DNA of 64,000 nt from Clostridiaceae bacterium M8S5 (GTDB lineage: Bacteria > Bacillota > Clostridia > Tissierellales > MCWD3). Below, one piece after another: positions 39,349-49,125 of the stretch; the first letter of the stretch is position 1, and the number at the start of each line of letters is the position of its first letter. A program made the translations under genes and the position numbers. Location: contig CP118523.1 in the NCBI GenBank assembly GCA_029227815.1, positions 4,030,001 to 4,094,000 on the forward strand, given 5' to 3'. Under the pieces are notes generated by a model. That model made no database searches. It saw only the letters and a program-made list of their open reading frames with translations, and was not told the DNA's origin.

Positions 39349-39368
39349 GGTGTGTCTTTTGATACACC
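39349..39368 (+). terminator. Terminator downstream of the HD-GYP gene
   Basis: GGTGTGTC/GATACACC stem (one G-T pair) followed by TTAATTTTTTA. It abuts the end of repeat copy B. Confidence 0.65.
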
Positions 39369-39577
39369 TTAATTTTTTATGATTAATTAAGAAGTTGACA
39401 GTTAAATAAATTCACTAAATAATTCTTATAGCAATCTTGGATTTGTAGTATTAAATGGCACATTATATACTCTGATGAATACTATAAAATTAACTCTAGT
39501 ATTATTGGATACTATCTGAATAAGATGTATCTTGGAGAAATTGAGGTTAAGTTTATTATATATAATGGAGTGATTTT

Positions 39578-40795
39578 ATGGGATTAATAGCTAATATTAC
39601 ATCAGATAGGTTAAAAGCTAAGCAGTTTGCTAAGTATAAATTTGCTGAAATAAAACAGTTAAAGAAAGACTTATTATTAAAAAATACTGCTATAGATATA
39701 CTTAATTTTGGTATTGGAGAGCCGGATAGCGAGGCAAACTCTGGAGTAATAGATACTTTATGTAATGAAGCTTGTAAAAAAGAAAATCGAGGGTATGCCG
39801 ATAACGGTATACAATCTTTCAAAAACTCTTGCTCTAGTTATATGAAACATATATATGGTATTGATATTGATCCAAGTAATGAAGTGCTTCATGGTATAGG
39901 GATAAAATCAATACTGTCAATGTTACCATTATGTTTTATCAATCCCGGAGACTATTCACTAGTTACTGTGCCTGGGTACCCTATAATTGCATCACATACT
40001 AAATATCTTGGTGGAAGAGTATTTAATTTACCTTTGTATGATTATAATAATTTTTATCCAAACCTTAACGCTGTGCCTGAGGATATATTGAACAAGACAA
40101 AAATACTCTATATAAATTATCCAAATAATCCAACTGGTCAAATACCTGATTTTAAACTTTACTCAAAAATTGTCGCTTTAGCTCATAAATATAAATTTGT
40201 AGTTGTATCTGATGCCGCTTATGGTCCATTAGTTTACGATGGAGTTAAACCTCTAAGTTTCTTATCTATTGATGGTGCTAAGGAAATTGGTGTGGAGGTT
40301 CACTCTCTTAGTAAGGCTTTCAATATGACAGGGTGGCGATTGGCTTTTATAGCTGGCAACAGTGATATAATAAATCTGTACTCTATAGTTAAAAACTCAG
40401 TCGACTCTGGGCAGTTTATACCCATCCAAAAAGCTGGCATTTACGCTCTTGGTCATACTGAAATCACTCAGAACACTTGTTCAAAATATTCTAGAAGACT
40501 TGATATGCTTGTAGATGTACTAAAAGAAATCGGATTTGATGTAAATAAACCAAGGTCTACTTTCTATCTCTATACTAAAATACCTAAAGGTACAAAATCT
40601 GGCGTTATATTTGAAAGTGCTATGCACGCATTTAAATATATACTTGAAAATGCCTTTGTCTCCACAGTGCCTTGGGATGATGCAGGTCATTTCCTTAGGT
40701 TTTCTGTAACTTATGATGCTGATAGTATAAAAGAAGAGAAAAAAGTTATGGCTTTGTTAAAGGAGAGACTTCAAGGTCTTGAGTTGGTTTTTTAA
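39578..40795 (+). CDS. PLP-dependent class I/II aminotransferase, LL-DAP aminotransferase-like
   Basis: This fold-type I aminotransferase of 405 residues shows GIGEPD (45-50), YPNNPTG (181-187), SDAAYG (211-216) and the PLP lysine K246 in SLSKAFNMTGWR. The pattern fits the aspartate aminotransferase/LL-diaminopimelate aminotransferase group (DapL), which would make LL-DAP for lysine and peptidoglycan in one step. The substrate cannot be settled by motifs; no other lysine gene is adjacent. It is a single-gene unit with its own terminator. The ATG at 39578 follows GGAGTG. Confidence 0.85.
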   Translation: MGLIANITSDRLKAKQFAKYKFAEIKQLKKDLLLKNTAIDILNFGIGEPDSEANSGVIDTLCNEACKKENRGYADNGIQSFKNSCSSYMKHIYGIDIDPSNEVLHGIGIKSILSMLPLCFINPGDYSLVTVPGYPIIASHTKYLGGRVFNLPLYDYNNFYPNLNAVPEDILNKTKILYINYPNNPTGQIPDFKLYSKIVALAHKYKFVVVSDAAYGPLVYDGVKPLSFLSIDGAKEIGVEVHSLSKAFNMTGWRLAFIAGNSDIINLYSIVKNSVDSGQFIPIQKAGIYALGHTEITQNTCSKYSRRLDMLVDVLKEIGFDVNKPRSTFYLYTKIPKGTKSGVIFESAMHAFKYILENAFVSTVPWDDAGHFLRFSVTYDADSIKEEKKVMALLKERLQGLELVF

Positions 40796-40813
40796 AAGTT
40801 ATGAGGGGTTAAT

Positions 40814-40840
40814 AGGGTCATACTTTGTAAGTATGACTCT
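40814..40840 (+). terminator. Terminator after the aminotransferase
   Basis: A 12-bp stem around GGTCATACTT/AAGTATGACT (40814-40825 with 40829-40840) followed by TTATATTT. Confidence 0.75.
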
Positions 40841-41014
40841 TTATATTTAGTTAAATAGAATATTCCCCCAGTTTACTACATTAAGGACTACTTGATCCCT
40901 AGTAACTTATTGGCTGAAATACCTACAAAGTGATATTCAAAATAACTTTTAATTACACAAAACAACTATAAATCTGACTATTACAATCTTTAATATAATA
41001 ACAATTCCTTATCA

Positions 41015-42769
41015 CTATATATTCTTTTTATTAATATATAAACAAAAAATTATTATAATAATTATACTAATAGACAATATCGCTATATTAACATATAAAG
41101 CATTTTTATCGATATGTTTACTTTGTCTGTCCTCACTCTTACCCAAAAGATGCTCTTTATTTAAGTTCCCCTCTTTAGACCTATTATTATTTTTCTCTTT
41201 TCCATCACGATCTTTGGACATCTCTACTCGTTCTATAGGTTTATTCTTAGATAGTTTTCCTAGATTTTTATTAGAAGAAGATTTAATTTTATTAACATTT
41301 TTTTGTCTATTTACTTCCCCCTCATTGAATTCACTATTTTCCCCTTCTTTGTTTTTCATATCATTTAACTGCTGTTTTTTATTATCTTTCTGCCCACGTC
41401 CTTCTCCTCTATGAGTGCCTATATTACCATTACCGTTATTAGCACTTGGTATAGCACCATCCAATTGCTTCTTTATATTTTCATTTCTAGCCTTAACAAA
41501 ATTCAAAAGCCCCATACCCTTATCTGTATCTTTAAAAATAGATTCTTTAAACTTATCGTAGGAATAAAATGCTGATGGATCCTTCTTTACATATTTGTTA
41601 ATCATCTCATATATTTGCATTACTTTATTAGTGAAGTTATCTTCACTTAAATATCCAGTAGTAAGGTTATTTAAATAAAAATGATATTTCTTAACATATT
41701 CCTCATTACTAAGTATTGTTTTTACTATTGGGTATTTATCCATTGATCCTATAACAGGCTCATCAATTAAAAATCCAACAGCCTGCTGATCAGATATACC
41801 ACTCTTTGGAAAGCCATTAAATGACATATTAAAATCCCATGCTATCCATTCAAAGATTCCGTTATTATTATATAGATAATAGTTATGGAACATACCAGAC
41901 AGATAATTATCTAAGCTAACAATGGCAGTATTTAAGGCTAGATATTTTAAAAACGAATCTATATTTAAATTATCTTCTAAGGCAATGCCACTATCTATTG
42001 ACTTAATAAGTTCAATTAACTTTTTATTATCTATTCTAATGTCATTCTTATCAATCATACCTTGATAATCACTACTATATTCAGAAATATACTTTAAATT
42101 GCTACCCACTCCCATTTCAGGCTTATAGAATTCACCTTCAAAATTGTCAAAACGATCTAACAAGAACGCCTCATCAACTTGTTCAACACACAAATATAAT
42201 CCAAAATATCGCTCGTTAATATATAAAGCAATATATGTAGTTCTCGCGACATCAGCGTTTAACTCATTAAGCATTTCATAGCTAAGATATTCAGACATCA
42301 TAGTAGGATCTGAATAAAGATTATTTAAGTTTAATTTGCTTATACCAAATATATTCTGATCTTTAACATAATGATTAAAATCTACTTTTAAACTAAACCT
42401 GTTACTTCCTTTATTAGCTACTGACCTTAAACTGGAATTACCTTTGGGTCTTATTCCTACATTGTTAAAGTTATACCCGTTATATTCTATATTAGCACAC
42501 ACCATTTCTTCTTTTAGTGCGTTTTCAATCATATTGTTATAAACTGACTCATCGATATCTATTTTGACATCAACTACTTTATTATGAGGGAAAACTATTG
42601 AATCGGCTTTATCAATATTATTATTTTCATTATCATTATTTAGTTTTGTATCCGTTTTTAAGTTCTCCTGAAATTCAATTTCATTCAGCTTATATGCTAT
42701 TACACTATCTACAAAGATAAAAATAGTAATGCATAATAATAAGACCACTATAATTATTAAAATTTTCAT
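41015..42769 (-). CDS. CotH-kinase family membrane protein
   Basis: CotH proteins are atypical protein kinases that phosphorylate secreted proteins, first known from spore coat CotB/CotG. This 584-residue member has an N-terminal membrane helix (3-22), the CotH domain (about 60-430) with VGIRPKGNSS (104-113), KLNLNNLYSD (145-154), GLYLCVEQVD (190-199) and the metal-binding WDFNMSF (311-317), then a basic, Asn/Gly/Lys-rich low-complexity stretch (about 440-555) and a C-terminal helix (about 560-580). It is the last gene of a VTC-DUF4956-CotH operon. The domain probably lies outside the membrane. The substrate is unknown. Confidence 0.9.
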   Translation of the reverse strand: MKILIIIVVLLLCITIFIFVDSVIAYKLNEIEFQENLKTDTKLNNDNENNNIDKADSIVFPHNKVVDVKIDIDESVYNNMIENALKEEMVCANIEYNGYNFNNVGIRPKGNSSLRSVANKGSNRFSLKVDFNHYVKDQNIFGISKLNLNNLYSDPTMMSEYLSYEMLNELNADVARTTYIALYINERYFGLYLCVEQVDEAFLLDRFDNFEGEFYKPEMGVGSNLKYISEYSSDYQGMIDKNDIRIDNKKLIELIKSIDSGIALEDNLNIDSFLKYLALNTAIVSLDNYLSGMFHNYYLYNNNGIFEWIAWDFNMSFNGFPKSGISDQQAVGFLIDEPVIGSMDKYPIVKTILSNEEYVKKYHFYLNNLTTGYLSEDNFTNKVMQIYEMINKYVKKDPSAFYSYDKFKESIFKDTDKGMGLLNFVKARNENIKKQLDGAIPSANNGNGNIGTHRGEGRGQKDNKKQQLNDMKNKEGENSEFNEGEVNRQKNVNKIKSSSNKNLGKLSKNKPIERVEMSKDRDGKEKNNNRSKEGNLNKEHLLGKSEDRQSKHIDKNALYVNIAILSISIIIIIIFCLYINKKNI

Positions 42770-42794
42770 ATGTCCACATCCTTGCTACAATTAT

Positions 42795-43463
42795 CTAACT
42801 AAATTCATGATTACTAACTAAAATCGTATTAGTAACAGAATCAATTTTTTTCAAATCATTTAATAATTCTGTCTCATTATCTTTAATTCTCAAAGATATA
42901 GTTAATTCCATTCCACTGTCTTCAACAGTCTTGGATTTTATAAAATATTTAGTTGCTTTACCTCTTACTTTTTGTAAAATCTGCTCTTCCGATTTTTTGT
43001 TGGAATAATTTACTAACAATATATATGGACTTTCATTTTTTATACTCTTGGTTAGTAAATATATAACTATACCTATCACCAAAGAGCCAACTACTGCCAA
43101 AAGATAAAACCCTGCTCCTGTTATAATACCTGTAGCTATTGACCAAAACATGAATACTATGTCCATTGGATCTTTTATAGCACTTCTAAAACGAACTATA
43201 CTTAAAGCACCTACCATACCTAATGATAAAACAACATTAGCTGTTACTGCTAATATAACTAATGAAGTAACCATAGTCATCATAACCAGAGAAATATTAA
43301 AACTCTTTGTATAAACTACACTCTGGTATGTAACTTTATATACCTTAAAAATAAACATGCCTATAATAAATGCTATTGATAAAGTTATACCTATAGAAAC
43401 AGCTGATATATTAGATATATTTTCTATAATTCCTTCTTTTAAAATGTCTTGAAACGTAGTCAT
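42795..43463 (-). CDS. DUF4956 membrane protein
   Basis: This 222-residue protein has about four membrane helices (roughly 21-40, 56-78 and two within 102-137) and a cytoplasmic C-terminal ferredoxin-like part. The best conserved stretch is LGMVGALSIVRFRSAIKDP (81-99), characteristic of DUF4956. It stands between a VTC-domain gene (34-base gap) and cotH (25-base gap), an association seen in many bacteria. It may form a channel or platform for the VTC enzyme, but its function is unknown. The ATG at 43463 follows GGAGGAG. Confidence 0.9.
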   Translation of the reverse strand: MTTFQDILKEGIIENISNISAVSIGITLSIAFIIGMFIFKVYKVTYQSVVYTKSFNISLVMMTMVTSLVILAVTANVVLSLGMVGALSIVRFRSAIKDPMDIVFMFWSIATGIITGAGFYLLAVVGSLVIGIVIYLLTKSIKNESPYILLVNYSNKKSEEQILQKVRGKATKYFIKSKTVEDSGMELTISLRIKDNETELLNDLKKIDSVTNTILVSNHEFS

Positions 43464-43497
43464 CTTAACTCCTCCATAATTTATTATTTGAACTGAT

Positions 43498-44175
43498 TTA
43501 GTAAATTTCTCTGGCTATCACATATTTAGAAACAGCCTCTCGCATTATATTGCCTGTTTGAAGAATACTTCTAATATAGTCAGGGAAATATCCATTGTAT
43601 TTTATTTCCATCACTATATTGTCATCTTCTATACAATTGACATATCGAATATTATCATTAAATATATCCACCTCTTTATATCCTCTTTTTATACTTCTAT
43701 CAAAGGTCACCCTAAGATTACCTATAGGGTGTACAAAAGCTTGTCGCCTATACTTAATAATAACTTTTGGCTCGAATAGTTCGTGTTTTAATTTAATATA
43801 GAACTCATTACTCAAATTTGATCTCTTTTCTATTAAAAAACTATATTGTTTATTAAGTATATCCTTTACTTCAACATCAGTAATTTTAATGTTCTCCTTA
43901 GTAGTTATTAATCCTATTTTAGATTTTCTTTCTAATTTTGAGTTTCTTAGATTGTTATTATAATATCTTATACGATATTTATGACGTATTTCTAAACCAT
44001 CTATTTTTTCTGTAACTGCTTTATTATAGTAATTATCAAAATATAAACTATTTACTATATAGCCATTTTCATTAGAATTCATATCTCTTTTTAACAACTT
44101 TTCTACCTTTCTAATACAACTGATATACTCAGTATAATTAAGTAAATATTTAATTTCATGTCTCTTTTCTTTCAC
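43498..44175 (-). CDS. VTC-domain protein (polyphosphate polymerase-like)
   Basis: This 225-residue protein is a single VTC (triphosphate tunnel) domain, the fold of the yeast Vtc4 polyphosphate polymerase. Tunnel-lining charged motifs are intact: HEIKY (6-10), SLYFDN (43-48), KYRIRYY (66-72), LERKSK (81-86), YRRQAF (142-147), RVTFDR (155-160), MEIKYNG (189-195) and SKYVIAREI (216-224). Polyphosphate or another phosphopolymer is a reasonable product, but this is not proven for the bacterial DUF4956-linked group. The start is GTG 44175 after AAGGAGG. It opens the operon and is divergent from the two-component genes. Confidence 0.9.
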   Translation of the reverse strand: MKEKRHEIKYLLNYTEYISCIRKVEKLLKRDMNSNENGYIVNSLYFDNYYNKAVTEKIDGLEIRHKYRIRYYNNNLRNSKLERKSKIGLITTKENIKITDVEVKDILNKQYSFLIEKRSNLSNEFYIKLKHELFEPKVIIKYRRQAFVHPIGNLRVTFDRSIKRGYKEVDIFNDNIRYVNCIEDDNIVMEIKYNGYFPDYIRSILQTGNIMREAVSKYVIAREIY

Positions 44176-44439
44176 TAAAACACCTCCTTCCTACGTATAG
44201 ACTAACAACATATTTATACTCTATAGCTGCAATGTCACATTTATATAACATGAGTTTTATATTTTTTCATATAAGGAGGTAGTTTAGTTATATAATTTAT
44301 TTGTACATAATAAGATACATAGGTATGAAGTAATTAATCTTTTTAGAAATAATATTATGGCACTTGTTAAATTTGTGATTTAACTGTAACATATCTATAT
44401 TAGTATAAAAATAATGATTTTATTTCTGGAGGCATTATT

Positions 44440-45114
44440 ATGAAAAGAACTATATTGATAGCGGAAGATGATACAAGGATGAGAATACTTATATCTGATT
44501 TCTTAAAAAATCAGGGATATAGTATTATAGAAGCCAAACATGGCTGTCAAGCAATTGAAAAATTTAAGAATAACAATATTGATTTAGCAATACTTGATAT
44601 AATGATGCCATATTTGAATGGTTTTGAGGTATGTAAAGAAATTAGAAAAATTAGCGATATTCCAATAGTCATGTTAACTGCTAAAAATACCGAAATAGAT
44701 GAACTCAATGGTTTTAAAAATGGAAGCGATGAATATATTACTAAACCTTTTAGCCCTACTATATTAGTTGCAAGAATAAACGCATTAATAAAGCGTACTT
44801 ATCAAATCAATGAAGATGATGTAATAAAAAAGGGTGCACTTACGGTAATATTAAAACAGCATAAGGTTATATTAAACGATGAACCTATTGACCTTAGTCA
44901 AACTGAGTATAATTTACTACTATATTTTATAGAAAACGAATCAATAGTATTAACAAGAAATCAATTGCTTAATAAAATTTGGGGTATTGACTATCAAGGA
45001 ACAGATAGAACTGTGGATACTCACATAAATAGATTAAGAATTAAATTTAAAGACTACCAATCATACATTCAAACGGTCAGAGGGTATGGCTATAAATTTG
45101 AGGTGACAATATGA
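44440..45114 (+). CDS. OmpR-family response regulator
   Basis: This 224-residue regulator has a receiver domain with acidic pocket D10/D11, phospho-acceptor D53 (LAILDIMMPYLNG), the LTAKN threonine and the TKPF lysine, then an OmpR/PhoB winged helix (about 130-222; GTDRTVDTHINRLRIK). It overlaps the kinase gene by four bases (ATGA). It is divergent from the VTC operon with a 264-base gap, so that operon is a natural candidate target. Confidence 0.95.
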   Translation: MKRTILIAEDDTRMRILISDFLKNQGYSIIEAKHGCQAIEKFKNNNIDLAILDIMMPYLNGFEVCKEIRKISDIPIVMLTAKNTEIDELNGFKNGSDEYITKPFSPTILVARINALIKRTYQINEDDVIKKGALTVILKQHKVILNDEPIDLSQTEYNLLLYFIENESIVLTRNQLLNKIWGIDYQGTDRTVDTHINRLRIKFKDYQSYIQTVRGYGYKFEVTI

Positions 45115-46637
45115 ATTCAATAAAGAAAAAACTATTCTTTCAGGTTGGTTCAATAGTAATTATACTTACTATAATAATGGTTTTAGTAAACACATATATA
45201 TATCCAATATATTATACTAATACTCAAAAGAAACTGCTATATAAATATTATTCTATAATAAATAATAACGTTTCTAATAGTTATACTGAATCTTTAAAAG
45301 ATTTTATTTCTATAGAAAACAGATCTAATATTGACATTCTTATATATAATAATGATGATGAAATTTACTATTCTTCAAGGTCATACATTAAAGATGAACT
45401 ATTTGATAAAATACTTAAACCTAAACCAAATAAACCCTCTAAAAACCAAAAAAAGCTACTTAGGCCACCAATAACCATAACTAATCAAGAGCATGTTAAT
45501 GATTATATAGAATATATTTGGGCCAACGACATAATTAGTGGAACAAAGAGTTTAATACTGACCGGTAAATTAGATAACGGTAATAATTTTGATTTAAGAT
45601 TACCGCTAATACCTATAGAAATAAATATTTCTATGTCTAATAATTTTATATTATTAACAGGTATTCTACTTCTATTAATAGGTATTACCTCCGCTTATTA
45701 TTTATCAAAATCCTTTACTAAACCAATCTTACAAATGAACAGTGCTACTAATAAAATGAAACAATTAAACTTTGATACAAAATGTGAAGTTACCACCAAT
45801 GATGAAATAGGACAACTTGCATGTAGTATAAATGAACTATCAATTGAGTTAGCTAAAACAATAAATTCATTACATGCTACTAATAAAGAATTAAAGAAAG
45901 AAATACACCTGAAAAATAAAATAGATGAAAAACGTAAGCGATTACTAAATAATGTTTCACACGAATTGAAATCTCCCTTATCGCTTATGCATGGATATGC
46001 AGAAGGTCTTAAATATGATGTAGCAAACAGCGCTAATCGTAGAAATTTCTATTGTGATGTTATAATTGACGAATCAAGAAAAATGAATCAGCTAGTGCAG
46101 GATTTACTTGATATTAATCAAATTGAGTTTGGAGACATTAAATTAAACAAATCTTCTTTTGATATTGTTGAGTTTGTAGACTATATTCTAAAGAAATATC
46201 AGCTTCAATTTAATAATAATGACATAAAATTAGTATATACACCCATTGATGCTATTTATGTAACTGCTGACATACTTAAGTGTGAAGTAATATTAACAAA
46301 TTATATTAATAATGCGATACAATATGTAAATAATAAAAAAATTATTAAAATTAATATTATAGAAAAACATGAACATGTTAAAATAGAGATATATAATACC
46401 TGCAACCCTATTGAACAAACTGAATTAGAAAAATTATGGGAAAGCTTTTATAAAATTGATACTTCCAGAACAAGAGATTATGCTAGCTTTGGTTTAGGAC
46501 TTTCTGTTGTTAAAGCTATACAAGTTGCAGATAATAATAAATATGGCGCCAATTTAGAATCTGATGGTATAACGTTTTGGTTTGAATTGGATAAATCACT
46601 TGACAGAGAAACTAAAGAAAATAAATTTCCAACATAA
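45111..46637 (+). CDS. Membrane sensor histidine kinase
   Basis: This 508-residue kinase has two membrane helices (about 11-33 and 177-197) enclosing an extracellular sensor of about 140 residues, then HAMP, HisKA with phospho-acceptor H284 (NVSHELKSPLSL) and HATPase_c with the N box NYINNAIQYV and FGLGLSVVKAI. The sensor has a Lys/Pro-rich loop (102-120) and no recognised ligand-binding motif. It partners with the upstream regulator, to which it is translationally coupled. Confidence 0.94.
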   Translation: MNSIKKKLFFQVGSIVIILTIIMVLVNTYIYPIYYTNTQKKLLYKYYSIINNNVSNSYTESLKDFISIENRSNIDILIYNNDDEIYYSSRSYIKDELFDKILKPKPNKPSKNQKKLLRPPITITNQEHVNDYIEYIWANDIISGTKSLILTGKLDNGNNFDLRLPLIPIEINISMSNNFILLTGILLLLIGITSAYYLSKSFTKPILQMNSATNKMKQLNFDTKCEVTTNDEIGQLACSINELSIELAKTINSLHATNKELKKEIHLKNKIDEKRKRLLNNVSHELKSPLSLMHGYAEGLKYDVANSANRRNFYCDVIIDESRKMNQLVQDLLDINQIEFGDIKLNKSSFDIVEFVDYILKKYQLQFNNNDIKLVYTPIDAIYVTADILKCEVILTNYINNAIQYVNNKKIIKINIIEKHEHVKIEIYNTCNPIEQTELEKLWESFYKIDTSRTRDYASFGLGLSVVKAIQVADNNKYGANLESDGITFWFELDKSLDRETKENKFPT

Positions 46638-46819
46638 TGGTAGTTTATTTTGTGTTTTTATATATTTAGTAATAAGTAAATAAATAGTTTAATTGTTTAT
46701 ATCTATGATATTAATCTAATCCAGCTATGTCCTTAATAATTTAATAACCATCTGAAACATTACTACAGTTATTTTCACTAGTTATTCCCTTGACTACTAC
46801 TTTTGGTATGGTTCCTTAA

Positions 46820-46868
46820 AAAACTTCTTTCTGATATCATAACTTAATTATTACCAGAAAGAAGTTTT
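46820..46868. terminator. Bidirectional terminator between converging genes
   Basis: A 14-bp stem AAAACTTCTTTCTG/CAGAAAGAAGTTTT (46820-46833 with 46855-46868) flanked by A and T runs, between the histidine kinase and the topoisomerase genes. Confidence 0.85.
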
Positions 46869-46932
46869 CTTAATTTCCCACATATTTATAGTCTCTCAAT
46901 CCAATTATACGGTTGTCATCATTTAACTAATA

Positions 46933-49113
46933 TCATTTTTTATTAAAATAACTAAATGAATCTTCTACTGAATAGGTATTACCTGCTCTTGGTATAGAGT
47001 TAAATCTATAATATTCTACATCATTAAACTCTATTTCGTTTGGTTTTTTAACACTTGTTATAATGCTGTTCTTTTTCATCCTCATGCACTGGATACCTCT
47101 AGTAGTTCTTGTAGTTTTTTCATTGATCACACTAGTATTTATTAGCATAACTCTTGTATCTTTACTACCTTCATCTCTAAATAATATGATATCCTCATCC
47201 TCTGGCATATAAAACACTCTAATCAATGAAGAATCATCTGAATATGCTTTAACAAGTTTCTTTCTATTAGTCTTTGTAGCATAGCTACTTAATGGTATTT
47301 TAGCTATTTTCCCATTTTGGTATGCAAAGACCATATGCCCTATAAAGTCTTTTGTTGCAACGACTTTTATTATATGTTCACCTTCATCTAAATCGACTAA
47401 ATTAGGAATGTATTGCCCTAAACTACTAGCTTTATGGTCTGCTATATCATATGCATACATCTTATACACATTAAACTTATTTGTAAAAAACAATATCTCT
47501 GAATGATTTTCAGCATCTATTTCTTGCACTATATAATCTTCATCTTTTAGCTTATGTTCACTATTTCCTCTTAAAGATGCCATTGATATTTTTTTGATGT
47601 ATTGGTGCTTTGTAATAAATAGTTTTAGTTCGTAGTTTTCTACAATATTATTTTGTGTTATTTTATCTTCTTGCACATATTCTATAATTTCAGTTTTTCG
47701 CTCCTGCCCAAATTGTTTTTTTATGTTTTTTAACTGTGCAGATATTATATTTTTGATTTTATTTTCATCATTAAATGTAACATTGAGTTCATTTAATTCT
47801 TCTTTGAGCGCTTCTATTTCTTTTACTTTATTAAGTATATAGTCTTCATTTAAATTACGTAACCTTATATTAGCTACATACTCTGCTTGTATTTTATCTA
47901 TTTCAAACGCATTCATAAGATTAGGTATAACTGATTCATCGTTTTTGGTTTTCCTAATTATCTGTATAGCCTTGTCTATATCTAAAAGCACTTTAGCTAG
48001 ACCATTAAGTAAATGTAACTTATCTGACTTTTTACCTATATCATGTTGTATCTGATTCTTGATACATGTTATTCTAAATTTAATCCATTCTCTTAATATT
48101 TCTTTAATCCCCATTACTCTAGGAGCATTTCCAATCAATATATTAAAATTACATGCAAATGTGTCTTCTAGTGTTGTCATGCTAAGTAATTTTTTTGTCA
48201 ATAACTCAGGATCGGTTCCTCTCTTTAAATCTATAGTAACCTTAAGACCTTTTAGATCTGTTTCATCTCTTACATCCGATATTCCGCTTATCTTTCCAGA
48301 CTTGATTAAGTCTATAATCTTATCTATGATTTGCTCTGTTGTTGTTGTATATGGAATCTCGGTTATTTCTATACAATTGTCTTCTTTTATATATTCATAC
48401 TTACTTCTTAATTTAAATGCACCAATACCAGTATTATATATCTTCCTGATTTGTTTTTCATCAAACAGCAATTTCCCGCCGCTTGAAAAATCAGGTGCCT
48501 TTAAATATTTGAGCACATCTATTTCTTCATTCTTTAGAAACTGTATTGTTACATCACAAACCTCTTTTAAGTTAAAACTACAGATATTGCTTGCCATACC
48601 TACTGCTATACCTTTATTATTGCTTACTAGTACGTTTGGAAAAGTTGTAGGCAATAGCAATGGTTCTTTTAACTTTCCATCGTAGTTGTCAACAAATTCA
48701 ACTGTGTTTTTATCTATATCTTTAAATATTTCGCTACATATTTGTGCCAATTTAACTTCTGTATACCTTGATGCAGCATATTTCATATCTCTAGAATAAT
48801 ATTTACCAAAGTTTCCTTTGGAATCTATAAATGAATGCAGTAACGCATCGTAACCTTTTGTAAGTCTTACTAATGTCGCATATATTGCTCCATCTCCATG
48901 TGGATTTAGTTTCATTGTTTGCCCTACCACATTAGCTGATTTTGTCCTCGAACCAGTCAAAAGCTTCATTGTATACATAGTGTATAAAAGTTTTCTATGA
49001 GCAGGTTTAAACCCATCTATTTCAGGTATAGCTCTAGAAACTATAACACTCATTACATATGGCATATAATTTTCTTCTAATACATTTGTTATGTTTTTGC
49101 TTATAAATTTCAT
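46933..49113 (-). CDS. Type II DNA topoisomerase subunit A (GyrA/ParC-like)
   Basis: This 726-residue DNA breakage-reunion subunit keeps the active-site R116-Y117 (AASRYTE). The winged-helix region reads NPHGDGAIYAT (70-80), so the positions of GyrA Ser83 and Asp87 are Gly75 and Ala79. After the coiled-coil region there is a reduced beta-pinwheel C-terminal domain and no obvious GyrA box. It is a topoisomerase IV-like paralogue rather than the main gyrase. Its partner lies 12 bases upstream. The annotation as ParC is by likeness; decatenation is inferred. Confidence 0.88.
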   Translation of the reverse strand: MKFISKNITNVLEENYMPYVMSVIVSRAIPEIDGFKPAHRKLLYTMYTMKLLTGSRTKSANVVGQTMKLNPHGDGAIYATLVRLTKGYDALLHSFIDSKGNFGKYYSRDMKYAASRYTEVKLAQICSEIFKDIDKNTVEFVDNYDGKLKEPLLLPTTFPNVLVSNNKGIAVGMASNICSFNLKEVCDVTIQFLKNEEIDVLKYLKAPDFSSGGKLLFDEKQIRKIYNTGIGAFKLRSKYEYIKEDNCIEITEIPYTTTTEQIIDKIIDLIKSGKISGISDVRDETDLKGLKVTIDLKRGTDPELLTKKLLSMTTLEDTFACNFNILIGNAPRVMGIKEILREWIKFRITCIKNQIQHDIGKKSDKLHLLNGLAKVLLDIDKAIQIIRKTKNDESVIPNLMNAFEIDKIQAEYVANIRLRNLNEDYILNKVKEIEALKEELNELNVTFNDENKIKNIISAQLKNIKKQFGQERKTEIIEYVQEDKITQNNIVENYELKLFITKHQYIKKISMASLRGNSEHKLKDEDYIVQEIDAENHSEILFFTNKFNVYKMYAYDIADHKASSLGQYIPNLVDLDEGEHIIKVVATKDFIGHMVFAYQNGKIAKIPLSSYATKTNRKKLVKAYSDDSSLIRVFYMPEDEDIILFRDEGSKDTRVMLINTSVINEKTTRTTRGIQCMRMKKNSIITSVKKPNEIEFNDVEYYRFNSIPRAGNTYSVEDSFSYFNKK

Positions 49114-49125
49114 ACAACACCTCTT

